A stretch of 64,000 nt of DNA from Corbicula japonica. Lineage: Eukaryota; Mollusca; Bivalvia; Venerida; Cyrenidae. Location: NCBI GenBank assembly GCA_038501625.1, contig JAZAYU010000177.1, positions 372,001 through 436,000 on the forward strand, in the 5' to 3' direction. The position numbers were made by a program, and so were the translations under genes. Below, piece after piece: positions 27,201 to 42,200 of the stretch (its first letter is position 1; each line of letters begins with the position of its first letter). Under the pieces are notes generated by a model. That model searched no databases and was not told where the DNA came from. It worked only from the letters and a program-made list of their open reading frames with translations.

Positions 27201-30200
27201 TATAATAAATTGTTTCCAATAATTTTAAATAACATTTTAACGTTTTACTCTTTAGATGCAACTTTCGCTTAGGGTAACAGTACTGTCATATCAAGATCTG
27301 TGCCCAAGGTTATAAAACTGAGCATGGAAACCAGTCTCAAATCTCAAGCATCTGATTGGCTGAAATGGCGACCAGTCCTAAATTTCCCTTTTAGATTCCT
27401 TAGGTTATTTCTCTCCAAGAAGTAAACAGTATAGATCTAGATTTGATGGCACCAATCACAAAGTTCTTCACTGGTCACCCATTAGAAAACATCCATATTC
27501 AGTGGTGTACAGGGTTAAACAAGATTTTATTCAAATTGTTTAAAACTCATTGCAAAACTTCTTTACTAATGACTCTGAAAAAGAATGACACAACTCATCA
27601 ACTTTGCTTGAAACAGCTTAAAAGAGATAAGCTACACGTATCATGATAGTTTACGACTTTTATGTTTTATAGACACTGAGTTTGAAGACTTTTCATTATA
27701 TTATAAATACTGAAAAAGTCATGCTTACTTTGAGGATTAACCGTTATTCAGGTACATGACGAGAAAATTGTTTGACTTTGCCAAAGGAAAATGTGCAGTG
27801 GAAAATGGTGACAGCCCAATGTTCCAGGAAGTGTTGCTTGGTGGCCACTTGTTTCAGATGGTGCTCAAGGTAATGTAACAGTTTTAACATTTGTTGAATC
27901 ATTTTTTAACGAACAAACCTTACTAAGTAAAGGCCATTTGTGCTTTTAAGTTAGCTATTTTAATATATGTGTGGTGCCAGGGGTTTCGTCAGTATTACTT
28001 TTTGGTGCATGTATAAAAACCAGGAAACATAAGGTGAACTAGCGATCATATATGTAAGGCTTTTTTTGTGTCGCCTGCGATAGCAGGTAGACACATAGGG
28101 ATCCTATTGTCCGTCGGCCGTGGCGGCAGCGTCGTCGTCCGGTAGTCCCCCAACTTAAATCTGAAACTTAATGTTGCCTATAACTTTAAAAGTACTTGTC
28201 CTATTAACTTAATACTTGGAATATATCATCTGCATGAACGATGCCATCTGTGACGACAAGAATGATAACTCCTATTTCAGTATTTTTTGAGTTATGCCCC
28301 TTTCAAATAACTTTATTATGGAACTTTAATCTGAAACTTAATGTTGCCTATAACTTTGAAAGTTCTTGTCCTATTAACTTAATACTTGGAATTTATCATC
28401 TGCATGAACAAAGCCATCAGTGACAACAAGAAGATGACTCCTATTTGACTATTTTTGGAGTTATGTCCCTTTCAAATGACTTTATTATGGAACTTCATGT
28501 TGCCTGTAACATTGAAAGTCCTTATCCTATTAAGTAAATAATTGTAATATAATATCTGCATGAACAAAGCTATCTCTGACAACAAGATCGATAACTTCTG
28601 CTTTACTATATTTTGAGTTATCCCCCTTTTAAATGACTTTAATATGGAACTTAATGTTGCCTATAACTTTAAAAGTACTTGTCCTATTAACTTAATACTT
28701 GTAATATATCATCTGCATGAACAATGCCATCTGTGATGACAAGAATGATTACTCCTGTTTCAGTATTTTTTGAGTTATGCCCCTTTCAAATAACTTTATA
28801 ATGGAACTTTAATCAGAAACTTAATGTTGCCTATAACTTTAAAAGTACTTGTACTATTAACTTAATACTTGTCGTACATCATCTGCATGAACAAACCCAT
28901 CAGTGACAACAAGAATGATAACTCCTATTTCACTTTATTTTGAGTTATGCCCCTTTCAGGTGACTTTAATATGGAACTTAATGTTGCCTAAAACTTTGAA
29001 AGTACTATTAACTTAATACTTTGAATATATCATCTGCATAAACAAAGCCATCTCTGACAACAAGAATGATAACTCCTGATACAGTAGTTTTTTAGTTATG
29101 CACCTTTCAAGTGACATTAATATGAAACTTAATGTTGCCTTTAACTTTGAAAGTACTTGTCCTATTATTTTAACACTTGGAATATTTCATCTGCATGAAC
29201 AAAGCCATCTGTGACAACAAGAATGATTACTGTTCGACTATTTTTGGAGTTATGTACCTTTCAAATGACTTTAGTGTGGTACTTTACGTTGCCTATAACA
29301 TTGAAAGTACTTGTCATGTTTACTGAATATTTGAAATATGTCATCTGCATTAACAAAGCCATCTGTGACCCTGAGAATGATAACTCCTCATTAACATTTT
29401 ATAGTTATGCCCCTTTCAATGAACTTTAACCTGAAACTTAATTGCTTATAACTTGGAAAGTATTTGTTCTTTTGATTCAATACTTTATATGGCATCTGTT
29501 TCAATGAAGTTGTATCTGTTTTGAGTTGTGCACCTTTGAATTATTTTAACCTGAAACTTAATCTTGCTTATAACTGGAATATACAATAAAGATAATAACT
29601 GATCATTTAACATTTTTAATTTTGTAGTATTGCAATGCAACTTGAATTACATCTTTTTATCATGATTGTATGATAAAACATAGGCCCACATTTCAACTTT
29701 TCCCTAGCAGGCGACACATGTGTTCGGCGGAACACCAAATTCTAGTTATTTCATTTCAAGGGTTGATCACCTCATAACCCTTACTATATCTTTAGTTTTT
29801 GTTCTTACATCTTAATCCTTTACTCCATGGGATATGGCTGTTATCTATGGCGAAAAGTGTAGATTCAGATCAGCCCTCTGGTCAAGATTTACACAGTTTG
29901 CTTTTAGATTCATAGATCTCGTGGATGTACCAGCTGATCTTGATCTACTCTCATTTTGGTTACACATGCAAAAAAACCTGAATGTATGGAGTAAAGGGTT
30001 CATTAATATAAGTCTTAACAATGTTAGAAGCTAAGCTTCTTTTTAAACTCACATCATCAAACTAAAGCTTTAAGTGGAATAGGTAAAAAGGATTATATTT
30101 TGTATTGTGTCTTGCAAAGTTCAAGTTTTTATATGTCCTGTGTACATACTTTCTATGCAGGAAAAGTTGGAGACATATTTACAGGTGTTGAAGTCTACGA

Positions 30201-33200
30201 TAGAGAGACAGGCAAAGGCTTACAAGGCTGGTAGTGACAGATACAAGCTAACCCCAGGTACACACCTAACCTTTTCCTCCATATAATCCTTTGCCCAAGA
30301 TCCTAAAACTAAATCTGGAGACTAGTCTCAAATCTCAAGCATCTCATTGGCTGAAATGGTGACTGGTCTTAAGTTCCTGTTAGTATGAATGAAAAACAAA
30401 CTACTGTTTTATCATTTACAGTCCACACTCGTGTCAACCTGGCATAAGTCTAAACATCGGTTATCTAATTTTACAGTCCTGTTAAAATGTGTTCTTTTTT
30501 CATATGATATTTCACCGCTTAAGTCGAATTCAACATAAACCATGTTTTTAGCTTGACTATTCGAAGAATATGTCGATCTATTCTACTCACTCCGGTGTAA
30601 GCATCCCGCTTTGGTTAAAGTTTGCGTGCAACCTACCTATATCTTAAAAACTACTATAGCTACAGCTTTGAAACTTGGCACACTTGTCCAAAATCATGTC
30701 CCAATGTGTATGCCCAAAACCATAACTCTAACTCTCATTTTGATCAAATTATGGCCCTTTTTTGACTTTCAGGTTATTTGTGTGCAAGCTAGTGTACAAA
30801 CTCATAACTTCAATACTAGTTAATATACTACAGCTTTGAAACTTTCAAAACTTGTTCACAGTCTTCGCGAAAGGCACCGGACTGCCGGTCATGTCCGACA
30901 AAATTTGCCAAGGTCCGGCAGTTTTGTGAAGTCGTCGGTCCGGCCGACGGGCAATTTTTTTCGGCATTTTGGATAAAAATCTTGGTGCAAACAATATTTC
31001 CGTTATAATTACACTGCAGCTCTGTTATATCACGATCCTATCCGTTATATCGCGATATCCAATATATCGCGTTTGGTCCGTGGATCTCAATTTTTTGTAC
31101 ATTAACAATGTGTATGTTTGTTCATTCTGCGTGGGTGGTAAAAAAGACAGAAGGATCAAATCAACTTTGGTGGCAAATTCGCGAAACGCACGTTTTTTTT
31201 GTGTCGTATTACGTCATTACCGGCGAAGGTTGTTTTTTATATTTTGTATGCAGGGATTTAAGAGGCGATGTACTAGTTCATCAACAGATACAACATCAAA
31301 TGTATGAAAATAAATGAAAGTTTTTTTTTATACAAAAAAGCTTTTGATTTGACATAAAACTCCTTTTGTGACGAACAATAGGTGCGAAAAACACCAAGCT
31401 GATACGGTACTGACAGAATTTCGTTCACGAGTCAAACCGCAAATTAGCGACAATTAATGAAAGCTGCTAACCATAATAGACATTGAGCAGGAAACGTCAA
31501 AAGAGTTTGTTGTTTTGACATTACCTGCTCATCGAACTAACATGGCCGATTTAGACCGAACAAAAGATTGTCGATCGGTTCAAAGTACTGACACCTTTGG
31601 AAATTGATGACGGCAATCTTTGTTTGTACATTATTTTATTTCTTTTTATTTAAAATAAATCTCAATAAATTATATAAAAAGTTGTTTTAAAACATTTGTC
31701 CAGCGTGGATCGTACTCCCTGATGTACACTTAGATTTCACGGTGTGTTAATTACGCAACACCGTGAAATCCATGCATCTGACAACAAAACAAAAAGAAAT
31801 TTGATTGTTTTAGCTCGATTTTTTACTTATATCTATTTACTTAATGGCAGTCTGAATTTCCATTTGTGTATTATTGTTCCATAACAGAATCAATGTAGTA
31901 TACTGTAATTTGTGTCTGAAAAGTAAGGCCTCCAATATATTTAGAACTGTTTTTATTTATTTTTAAGACCACAGCACAAGAAGGCTGTTGGAGATGCCAA
32001 GTTCAGGCAACAGATGCAGACTGCTAGACAAGTTTCAGTGGACATAAGTGGGAGTGCCAAGGCAAATTTATATAATCTGGCACAGAAAGACCTTGCCATA
32101 TTTATTTTTGTCATTTTTTCAAGAATAAAATATTTAATAATCTGTATTGTTGTTTTGTAACATGTTTGGGGGTAAAAGTGAAAATAGAGCTATTTGATTG
32201 GTTCCAATGTATGTGTAGCATAGTATAGTGAAATAAGCTAGTTTATGAAGAAAATAATTGTTTTTGTTTCGGTCTGGCAAATTCTTTTTTGGTCTGGCAG
32301 AATTTTTTTCACCAGACCGGATGACTGGCAGTTTTTCATCCCTTTCGCGAAGACTGTGTTCACCATCATGACCCTGACTAGCTGGGGCTTAAATTCCTCC
32401 AATTACCCTTGTGCAAAATAAGTGAAAAATAAACCTGCACAAAATTAAATGATTCACAGTATTCACATAATTACAATAATCTTGAATTTCATTTTGAGTC
32501 AATATGTTTTCAATTAATTGCCTGATTTGAGCTTGATGGATAGTTCTGGTAACATCTGATGGTCTTTGAGATGTTTGTTCCTTTCTTTTACATGACAAAC
32601 CATCATGATTATTTCTCACGTGGCTGCAAAACACTGGTTTCAGCTTGTAGAAAAAAGAGCAAATGACAGATAACAAGCTAGAGAACTAGAGAGGAATTAA
32701 TAAATGTATACACATGCAACTTGATTTGTTTTATCTTGCATGACAATATTGTTGTGAGGGAATATGCAGGACCATATCAGTATCATTATCATTAACCTTC
32801 ACAGTCATGCACCTTGTTTGTTTGTTTATGAAACATGTATTGGGTTCCCTCTTTCATTTGCAGATACCTTGATTAATGCATTAAGATACTGCCCAGACAT
32901 TTGCAAGAGCCTGGAATACATGATAGCCACAGGAAACCTTAACTCCAAAACTGGACTCGCACTCATGCAGGTATACTTAACCCTAAACTCAGTATATACA
33001 CATGTGTATATATCCCATGTGTGGCTAATGTAGATCCAGAAATAGATTTTGTAAGTGATAGTTGATATTCAGACATGTTTGAACAGTAAATTATACAAAG
33101 AATAGTTGTCAGAATTGAAGTCGGACCATAATGCTAGTTTATTATATCTGTTGACAGAGCTCTGGTATGACAGTGGTAGCAGACAAACTAAACTTCATGC

Positions 33201-36200
33201 GATATGTTTCACACTTTCGATGTATTCACAGAGGAGCGTTCTTTGCTCAGATGAGGACTACAGCGGTCAGAAAACTTCTGCCAGAGGCTTGGGGTAATTA
33301 CAAATAGATTATGACCCTTCTCAGTTCTTTTGAGAAATATAAACACAACAAATGGAGATTGCAATGAAAGACGTTTTGCATGTAGAGTTACTTTGGATGC
33401 TCTGATGTTCTTGGGTGTAAAATTTCGTGGTTATTTTTAGGACACCATTTTTGTGGGTGCTTACATTGTAAATTTGTGGATCTCAATTTTCTAGACTTAA
33501 GTACTCATTTTTTCATGGTGGTTTTAATTTCGGGGATCAATCTGCCCACAAATCCACAAAAATTAGTACCACACAATCATAAATTAGTGCCACACAATCA
33601 TAAATTAGTACCACACAATCATAAATTAGTACCACACAATCATAAATTAGTACCACAAAATCATAAATTAGTACCACACAATCATAAATTAGTACCACAC
33701 AAACATAAACTATTTCACACTGTAATTAATTATGGAAAAAGTAAAATAAGAGGCATTGGGTATTGGTATAGAAACTTGGAGTAATTACTAGATAAATTTA
33801 TAACCTTGTCTCAAAAATTTTTGTGATGGAAAAGAAGCTTGCTAGATTATTTTATAGCAAATGTTAATTATCGTTACTGAAGAAACAACTCTGTTTTCCT
33901 AGTACAAAATTCAATGCAGCAAAGGTAAATGTCATGTAACAAAAGTAAATGTCATGTAACATTATGTTACCTCGTTCTGTATGATTGTAGGATTTCTTTG
34001 CCCCGTTCATACACCTGATGGATCACCATGTGGACTGATGAACCATGCCACAGCACTGTGTCAGGTAATGTTCTTGTTAGGATTACAATCATAATGGTAT
34101 AAATCTCCTGTGTAACCTTCATTGTGCTGAGTGCAGCTTACTTGTATCATTATATATATATATTTCTTTTTGGGGGGTGGGGGTTATTTTTGTATATTTC
34201 GGGAAATGCACAAAATCAAAACCCAGTGAAATCAAACCATTGAATGTTGGCTTTTATGACAATAATACAAATGCATGATTTTATGACAGCGCAAAATAAT
34301 TCACTTGATATTTCGTTACTTTGAGGTTGTATTTTGTTTTTTAGTTTCAAGTATTAACATTTTCCCAACAACCAGTTCTGAAGGCATTAGAGCTTGTCAA
34401 CATATGTTCCCTGGATAATCCACCGTGTGCGATCAGCAACTGCTACACAGTGATGCTTGACGGTAGAATTGTGGGATATGTCAGCGATGAAGCAGCTCCA
34501 CTTGTAGCGCAAAAGTTACGTGTCATGAAAGTGAAAGGTCTTCACAAGGTATGGCTAACCTAACACTTTCATTTCAGTTATGATTTCAGGCTTAGCCCCA
34601 GTCATTAAATAATACACACTTTAGGAACTCGTACCTTTTATCAGGCAGTTGCATAAAATCTTAAAGCCTTTACAGATAAAACTTACTGTAAAACTGGTTT
34701 TTATTCGCGTTAGTTTTATTTTCGCTAATATTCGTGAATCGCTTACCTCGCGAATTCATAAATACCGCGAATGCAGGCTGTCAAGCGGTCATACTTTTAC
34801 TACTTTTTCCTAGTTTTTCCTACTTTTTAGTCTTGTTCCTACTTTTTCCTACTATTTTACAAAAACCTCCTACTATTCCTACTTTTTTGTCAGTTGGACA
34901 AAAGAAAAAAATCTATATCAGTTAATCTTTTATAAGAAGTGTTTTTAAATATTTTTTAGTGTTTGGAAAGTAAAGTAAATGTCATTCCTGTATTCAAATT
35001 GATAAGTGTAAAAAGTTCTATGAATTTCTTCTGTCATCATAACTTTTGGACTAGCAGGCCTGACAATGTCATTTGTCAAAGTCAAAAATAGAAATAAAGG
35101 GATTCATTACACTTGCGGGTAAAAAAAGATAACTGTGGGTAAAAATAAATAACAGTAAATTTCATTAATGCCAATTGAGTGTTGAAAACACCTTAGATGC
35201 AAGATTTTAAAACTGATAATTTAACCATTAAATTGTAATAAAGTATTTTTTCAAACAGGAAATTATCACCTTTATATCCCTCAGAAACAGTCATATCTTC
35301 ATAAACCCTAGAAAAGGTCTGACCGTCATTCTCATGTAATCGAAAATGGCCAAAATTTTTAGAGTATTTAGAGGAATGTTTGATCCATTGAGCAAGCCTC
35401 CTAGCGTAACATTTAAAACCTTGAAGACCTGTAATTTCAGAGCAAACATAAAACCTTTTAAATCTTCACAGGGCTTTTTTTTTCTTTAGTAGAGACAGTC
35501 TACATACGCTTTCCCCTCAGAAAATTTCTTTAAAATCTTGCAGTTTTCCACAAAAAGTAACTTGACATGAAATATATTATCCCCCTTGCAGAAGAAATAA
35601 TAATATTTTCCCCCAAAATATAGGGCAGGGGCCCTATCTCTTGGCATTGAAAAAACACCTGCTTCTGAAAAACCTATTAAAAGGCCGAAAAGCCTGTAGT
35701 TTTCACTCAAAATCTATAGACTCCTTGCCTTGCCACTGTAATGGTTGTACTACTGTATTTCTCCCCCTCTCTTTTTTTGAGTTTTTCAGAATGCTGTTGT
35801 GTTCACCAGATCACATACATGTAGAATTTTTGCAGTAGTGTTTTCCAGACCATGGGCATTCCATGTATTCAGCATTGAAAATGTATCTCAGCATTTGTCA
35901 AAATGACCAATCATTTATTGCAATTGAGTACTGCTTGCTTTATAAATGTCAGAATTTTTGTGGTGGTTGTAACAAATGCTGAGATGTTAAATAATTTTAA
36001 AAAATCAGCTCTGGTGTACAATGTTTACACTATGGCAACAATGGGCAAGGTCTGTTTAAGATAAGCATTTTGAGCAAAGTTGAGATATAAAACATGTATA
36101 TTTCAGATATTCAGATATGTGGTTTTAGAGTAGGTTTCCATAGGAACATTTACTTTTTTCCCCATAATTATAGGGCATGGGCCCCTTCCCTACACTAATA

Positions 36201-39200
36201 TACTGATATGTATTATGGTTTTTCAATGAGAATTCCAACAAATGAATCTTTTATTAATTTGTTATTTTGAAATATTTTACAGTAAAAGGCCTTTTTTCCA
36301 AAGACTTGAGCCTTTATAAAACCCTTTTTTTTTAAAAATCGATATTTTTCTGCAATAAAACCGCATTTGCATTACTTTTCGAACACCTCTCATAATAGCA
36401 TGAAGGCTCAACCCATGGTATTGCTGTAGTGCTGTTTATATTCACCAAGATGAGGCCCCATTGACCCATACTGACTCCACATAAACATCTCTCTATTAGT
36501 AAGTTACCAGTGGCAGTCTGACCTTTGTGTTGGAGCCTCAGCTGGATGACCATGATGTCCCGACTCTGGAAAGACTATTATGTATTCCTACTTTTGAGGA
36601 AAAAGTTCCTACTTTTTCCTACTTTTCTCCTACTTTTTTGTCAAAATGGTTCCTATTTTTTTCCTACTTTTGAAGAAAGATCACTTGACAGCCTGCGAAT
36701 ATATTATGAGTTTTTGTATATCCTAAAATAAGTTCATCCGAAAATATGCAACTTAAAATAGAACTGACTACATTGCGAATTCATAAATACGCAAATAAAG
36801 AAACTAGCTGATTTTATGTCAAAATCGTGAAATTTAGACCTCACGAAATTAATGCGTTTTACAGTATATCACATGGGTGACCTGTGTAGATCCAGATCAG
36901 CTGGCACATCTGTATCATCTGATCAGGATCTACAGTTCCCCTTAAGATAAATAGTTAATTTCTGACCAAGAAGCCAAAATTGTAGATCCAGATCAGATGG
37001 CACTGAGGTTCCAGCAAATCTGGATCTACACTGGTCCCATTGTTATAAAAGGCATATTTGTGATGTAAGGGGTTATTAATTTGGGTTTACTTATAGATCC
37101 CACCCACTATGGAGATCTGCCTGGTTAAGAAGACCGAGTTTGCCAGTCAGTACCCGGGACTATACTTGTTTACAACCCCTGCCAGAATGGTGCGTCCTGT
37201 AAAAAACCTGGCCCTTGATTCCATAGAAATGATTGGTACATTCGAGCAAGTCTATATGGACATATGTATCAACCAGAACGAGGCTCATGAAGGGGTAAGA
37301 GGATAAGCATGGTGTTCTGGATGGACCCATTAAGACCACCTATCTGAATAAAGTGTAACAGTAGTTGGATAGCAGATTGTCTTGATTAAAATTTGAAGTA
37401 CAATTCATGTTGGTTTGTTCTGTAACCCAATTAATTTTTGCATCAATTAACTTTTGTGGTTTGCTAATGTTGGACAAATTTTACAGATCGGCATGATTCT
37501 GAATTCCAGTAAAATAAGTTTTCAGCATTTTGGATTTTCCTCAAATAATGTTTGCCAATTTGATTCAGAGCATTATATCAAAGGGAAAAGTATAAGCTCA
37601 AATAAGATATGTTTTAGTTTTAACACTTTTAAATTGCAACTGATACAAAATTATCATGTATTGGGCATGTTGGATCTGGGTGTGAACAAGTAATATCCAA
37701 ATAAGATCTACAGTCATTTCAAACATACAGATAATTGTAGCACATGTAGTAATTTTTACCTAGGTCATACAGTTGATTAAACAAGATTAAATACTTGTTT
37801 AAATATGGGTTAACATTTATTTCCTAAGTATGTAATATACATGCATTTGAATGCTTGTGCTACCAGTGTAGATCCAGATCAGCTCTCTCATCTATGCCAT
37901 CTGAAGTGGATATGCACTGGTTGCATCTTGGGCATATCAGGTGTGGATTTTAAATAAATAACGTTTTCATTATTGAAGACAAAGTAAAAGATTACTACTA
38001 TTATTAATAATTTTGCTTTTGCCATTTGACAGATAACCACCCACCAAGAAGTTGATGATGTCAGTATGCTGTCAGTTGCGGCAAACCTTACCCCGTTTTC
38101 AGACTTTAACCAGAGTCCTAGAAACATGTACCAGTGCCAGGTTAGTTCTCACTTCATTTAACTTCAGCCCAGCTCGTAGAAAGAAGTATCAGTTTGTGAA
38201 AATAACTTGCACATTATATACAGTGGGAGGTAACTGTGTCACCAAGTTGAGCAGATGACATGGCTTGTTATGCATTTCATGGTAAAAATAATTTTAGATA
38301 GACAAACTATGTAAGGAAATCACAAATTAGTTATGGGAATAGTACAGGGTAATTAAAAGTGAATTACCAAGGGTTCTCTTCAACATTTAAACAGTAAGCT
38401 TAACTGTTGGTAGTTATTCTTTAGGTAGTCCATGTAGTAGTTAGTGAAACCTCCCTGTTAAGACCACCTTTGGGCTGAGCAACAGTGGTCTTTATTGTGA
38501 GTTTGGCTTTATTTTGGGTTGAAAGTATCATAACTGTTCAACTTGTATTTATGATTACAGATGGGGAAGCAAACTATGGGTATCCCGCTACATGCTCTGA
38601 AGTATCGCTCCGACAATAAACTGTACAAGCTGCAGACCCCACAGACACCAATGGTTAGACCTGTCAAATATGATCACTATGATATAGACAACTATCCACT
38701 GGGGACAAACGCCATTGTTGCTGTGATATCTTACACAGTAAGTACTGAGTATATGATCAAAACATAAGCAGATCTGTTATAGACAGGCTTTATGAAATCA
38801 AAAGTCACAGGCGTTATGAAATCAGAGTCAAAATCACTGATTCTACAAAAGTCATTTGACCTTTAAATAAACATCACTGTCATGATAAAGTTGCTGACAG
38901 TCAAAAGATTTTTGCATTGTTTATTACTGATAAGAAAAAGAGAATACATGTAGTAAAAGTGAATGGCAATGTTAGAACTTCTTGCTGAGTGACTGAGCAT
39001 ACAGAGTGGAAACACTGTATTGATGAATGTATTATTCTGTTTCAGGGCTATGATATGGAAGATGCTATGGTTATAAACAAGGCCTCATTTCAGCGTGGCT
39101 TTGGACATGCTTCAGTTTATAAAACAGAAATTGTTGACCTTGTGGACATACTCAAGACTGGCACTAATTCTACACCACTTATATTTGGTAGGAATTGTTT

Positions 39201-42200
39201 TCCTGTAATACATATTGAGCTCATTTGAGGCTCTAGGGCAATGTGGTTAACATTCTAACAGATTTTAACTTTCATTACTGGGCCATTGCTGCAAAAGTGG
39301 CACCAAACTTAGTTGCCTGTGCCTGGCTGCACTTACATAGGAGTTTCCGCTCTGATATGATGGTCCCTTACTGCTATGCTTTCATATTAAAAAGTGCACT
39401 TCTGTAATTGTATGTTGCTCTTGCTTAAATTAAGATGTTGGCTTACATTTATGACAATCCATAATTTTGGATGTGCCACTCACGAAACATGTTCTCACTT
39501 CTGTTCACTGTTGATGATTCATGTTGTTCTTTCAGTGCATGATTATTGCTAATATGGATTTGCAGTTTTATAATCCTGGCATTTTACGTTCTGTAATTAG
39601 GAGCACTTTAGGATGGAGACTGTGACTAATATATATGAATATAAATACATGTACATGTGACTTAAACCCAGACTATTTACGTGATTCACATTTTAGGTAT
39701 CAAACCCACCAATAAGGTGTATATTGATGGTCATCTAGACTTGGATGGATTACCTCCAGTTGGGGCCTACCTAGATGATACCAAACCATTCTACAGGTAC
39801 ATCATTTTATCCTCATGGTACATAAACCATAGTGACCAGTGACCCAGATATAAGTGGTTCTACTGAGAGATCTCTTTATTCTTGTGGAACATGAATAATT
39901 GTGACAAGAGTAAAGTGATGAACCATTCTACAGGTAGTATCACTATACTGTCACATATACATGGCAGTGTGATCATTGTAGACCCAGATAAGCCATTTTG
40001 CAGGTAAGTCACTTTACTGTCATGGAATGCATTTAAAACATTGTGACCAGTGTAGAACCAGGTAGGCTATTGAACAGGTAGTCACTTTACCTTCTTATTA
40101 CATAAACCATTGCAACAAGTGTAAACCACAATTAAACTGCTCATCCCAGCAACTGGGCCTCAGGCTTACAAAATTATCATCAGTATACACCATATGATTT
40201 CAACTGAAGCAGTTTTATTAAAAGCTTTGGAATTATTTTAAAATGTTCATCTATCATATGGTAAAAACAATGTGAACATGGCACTTGTTGATGTGTTAAT
40301 TCTTTTTTTCAACCAATGAAATTGTGGCAAGTAATGATTAATTTGAAATTGTGATTGTATTTAACATTTTTCCAGCTATATAAACACGCAAAGTGGTGAG
40401 GAGCAAGTGCGGTACTACAAGAGCCATGAACCAGCATATGTAGAACACATCAAGTTGCTAGGCAACGATACTGGAACCAGTGGCAAGTGTAAAGTGGCCA
40501 TTATGCTTAGAATTAATGTAAGTATGTCTTCTTTTCTATGATTATAATTACACATATGCTGAAGTAATATTTGTCTTTGCATTATAGAACTGGAAAGTTC
40601 ATGAGTAATCAACTGTGAGTTGTTAGGGCTGACAATGTGTATTGTAACATTTAAAACAACAACAGAAACATCTTTTAATATTAGTTTAAATAAAATTCTT
40701 GCTGTTTGTCCATAGAATACACTTTGTACATGAATAGTTTGTTCAGGATTGGAGAACATAAATTTTATATCTGATGCTGCTGTTTTTCAAGTGATATGTG
40801 ATTCTCATTATGGGGGAACTGTTTGAGTGAAAGTAGATATGTAATCTAGTAAGAAAGATATTTGTTAACCCTTCCCTCCACATATTTATCTCTCTGATGC
40901 ATGGGCAAATAGTGTAGATCCAGATCAGCTGGCATATCTGAATTATCTGATCAGAATCAACACTGTTATCATTTTGATTTATTAGGTTATTTACAAGATA
41001 AGTGTCCAAGGTTATAAAACTGAGCATGGAAACCAGTTTCAAATCTCAAGCATCTGATTGGCTGAAATGGCGACCAGTCGCCATTTCAGCCAATCAGATG
41101 CTTGAGATTTGAGACTGGTTTCCAATCTCAGTTTTATAACCTTCAGCCCAGGATTTAGAGATTATCAGGAACCTTACAAAAACGTTGTTTGCAACACTTA
41201 AACAAATCTTGACAAACAGAAATACATGACCAAGTTATGTACCCAATGAAACACTTGTTATGCACATACCCAGAAAAATCAGGGTGTTTTAAATTACATT
41301 AATAAAAATCTGGAATATACATGTATAAAAAAATAAACCCCTACGAATAAATCCCACTGTAAAGTATAATTTGCAAGATTGGTGAATTTGTTGTTTTTGT
41401 TTTTATGAGCATTTAAAGAAAATAATTCATAGTAATTTGCATTGTATGATCATTTAAAAGACTGAAAAATAAAGCACATGTTTGCACAGCCCCATATCTG
41501 TTGTCAGGCTCTTATCCACCTACTGACCATCATTTGCTTTTAAGGTCTTTAATTTCTGAATTTTGATTGTTTCAGAGGAACCCTATAATTGGTGACAAGT
41601 TTGCTAGTCGACATGGACAGAAAGGTGTTTGCAGGTGAGCTATATAAATAAAAACAACTTTCTAGCTGCTGGAGTAATTGACTTAAGATTTTACACAAAT
41701 TACTCTCATCACTTATATCTCCTGTTCTTTCCTTGAGGTTTCCAATGTATACAAAGAACAAATAGGCTTCAAGTGATTGACACCTGTCTTAAATATTTTG
41801 AAGTGTGAGCTATCCATGGTGGAAAAGCATAGCAAACATACTTCCAGGTTTCCCTTGTGCTTGAGTTATTGATTCTCGGGGTTTCAAAATTTCTTTGTAT
41901 TTGTTCAAGGTCAAGAAATTTTTCTAAGAACTTTGCTTATATTTACAGTATGATGTATCCAGTGGAGAACATGCCGTTCACAGAGAGTGGTATGACACCT
42001 GACATTATCTTCAATCCCCATGGCTACCCTTCCAGAATGACAATTGGTAAGTCAAACATAGTGCTGAGGTGAGTATCCGATTACTCGGATATCCATGAAT
42101 CATAACAGAAAATCGGGTACAAGTATTCGCTAATGCAAAGATCGTTAAATCGCTATCTTTTATTAAAACATTTACAACGGGTAATGTGGTGAAGTGCCAA

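Noticed and set aside
30969..31317. 112- and 69-residue frames as a possible transposase
   Set aside because: They lie inside a TIR element but show no catalytic, BED-finger or dimerisation motif; no continuation exon was found.
33476..33784. Repeat protein with LVPHNHK heptads
   Set aside because: It is a 21-bp minisatellite inside a POLR1B intron; no start context or splice support.
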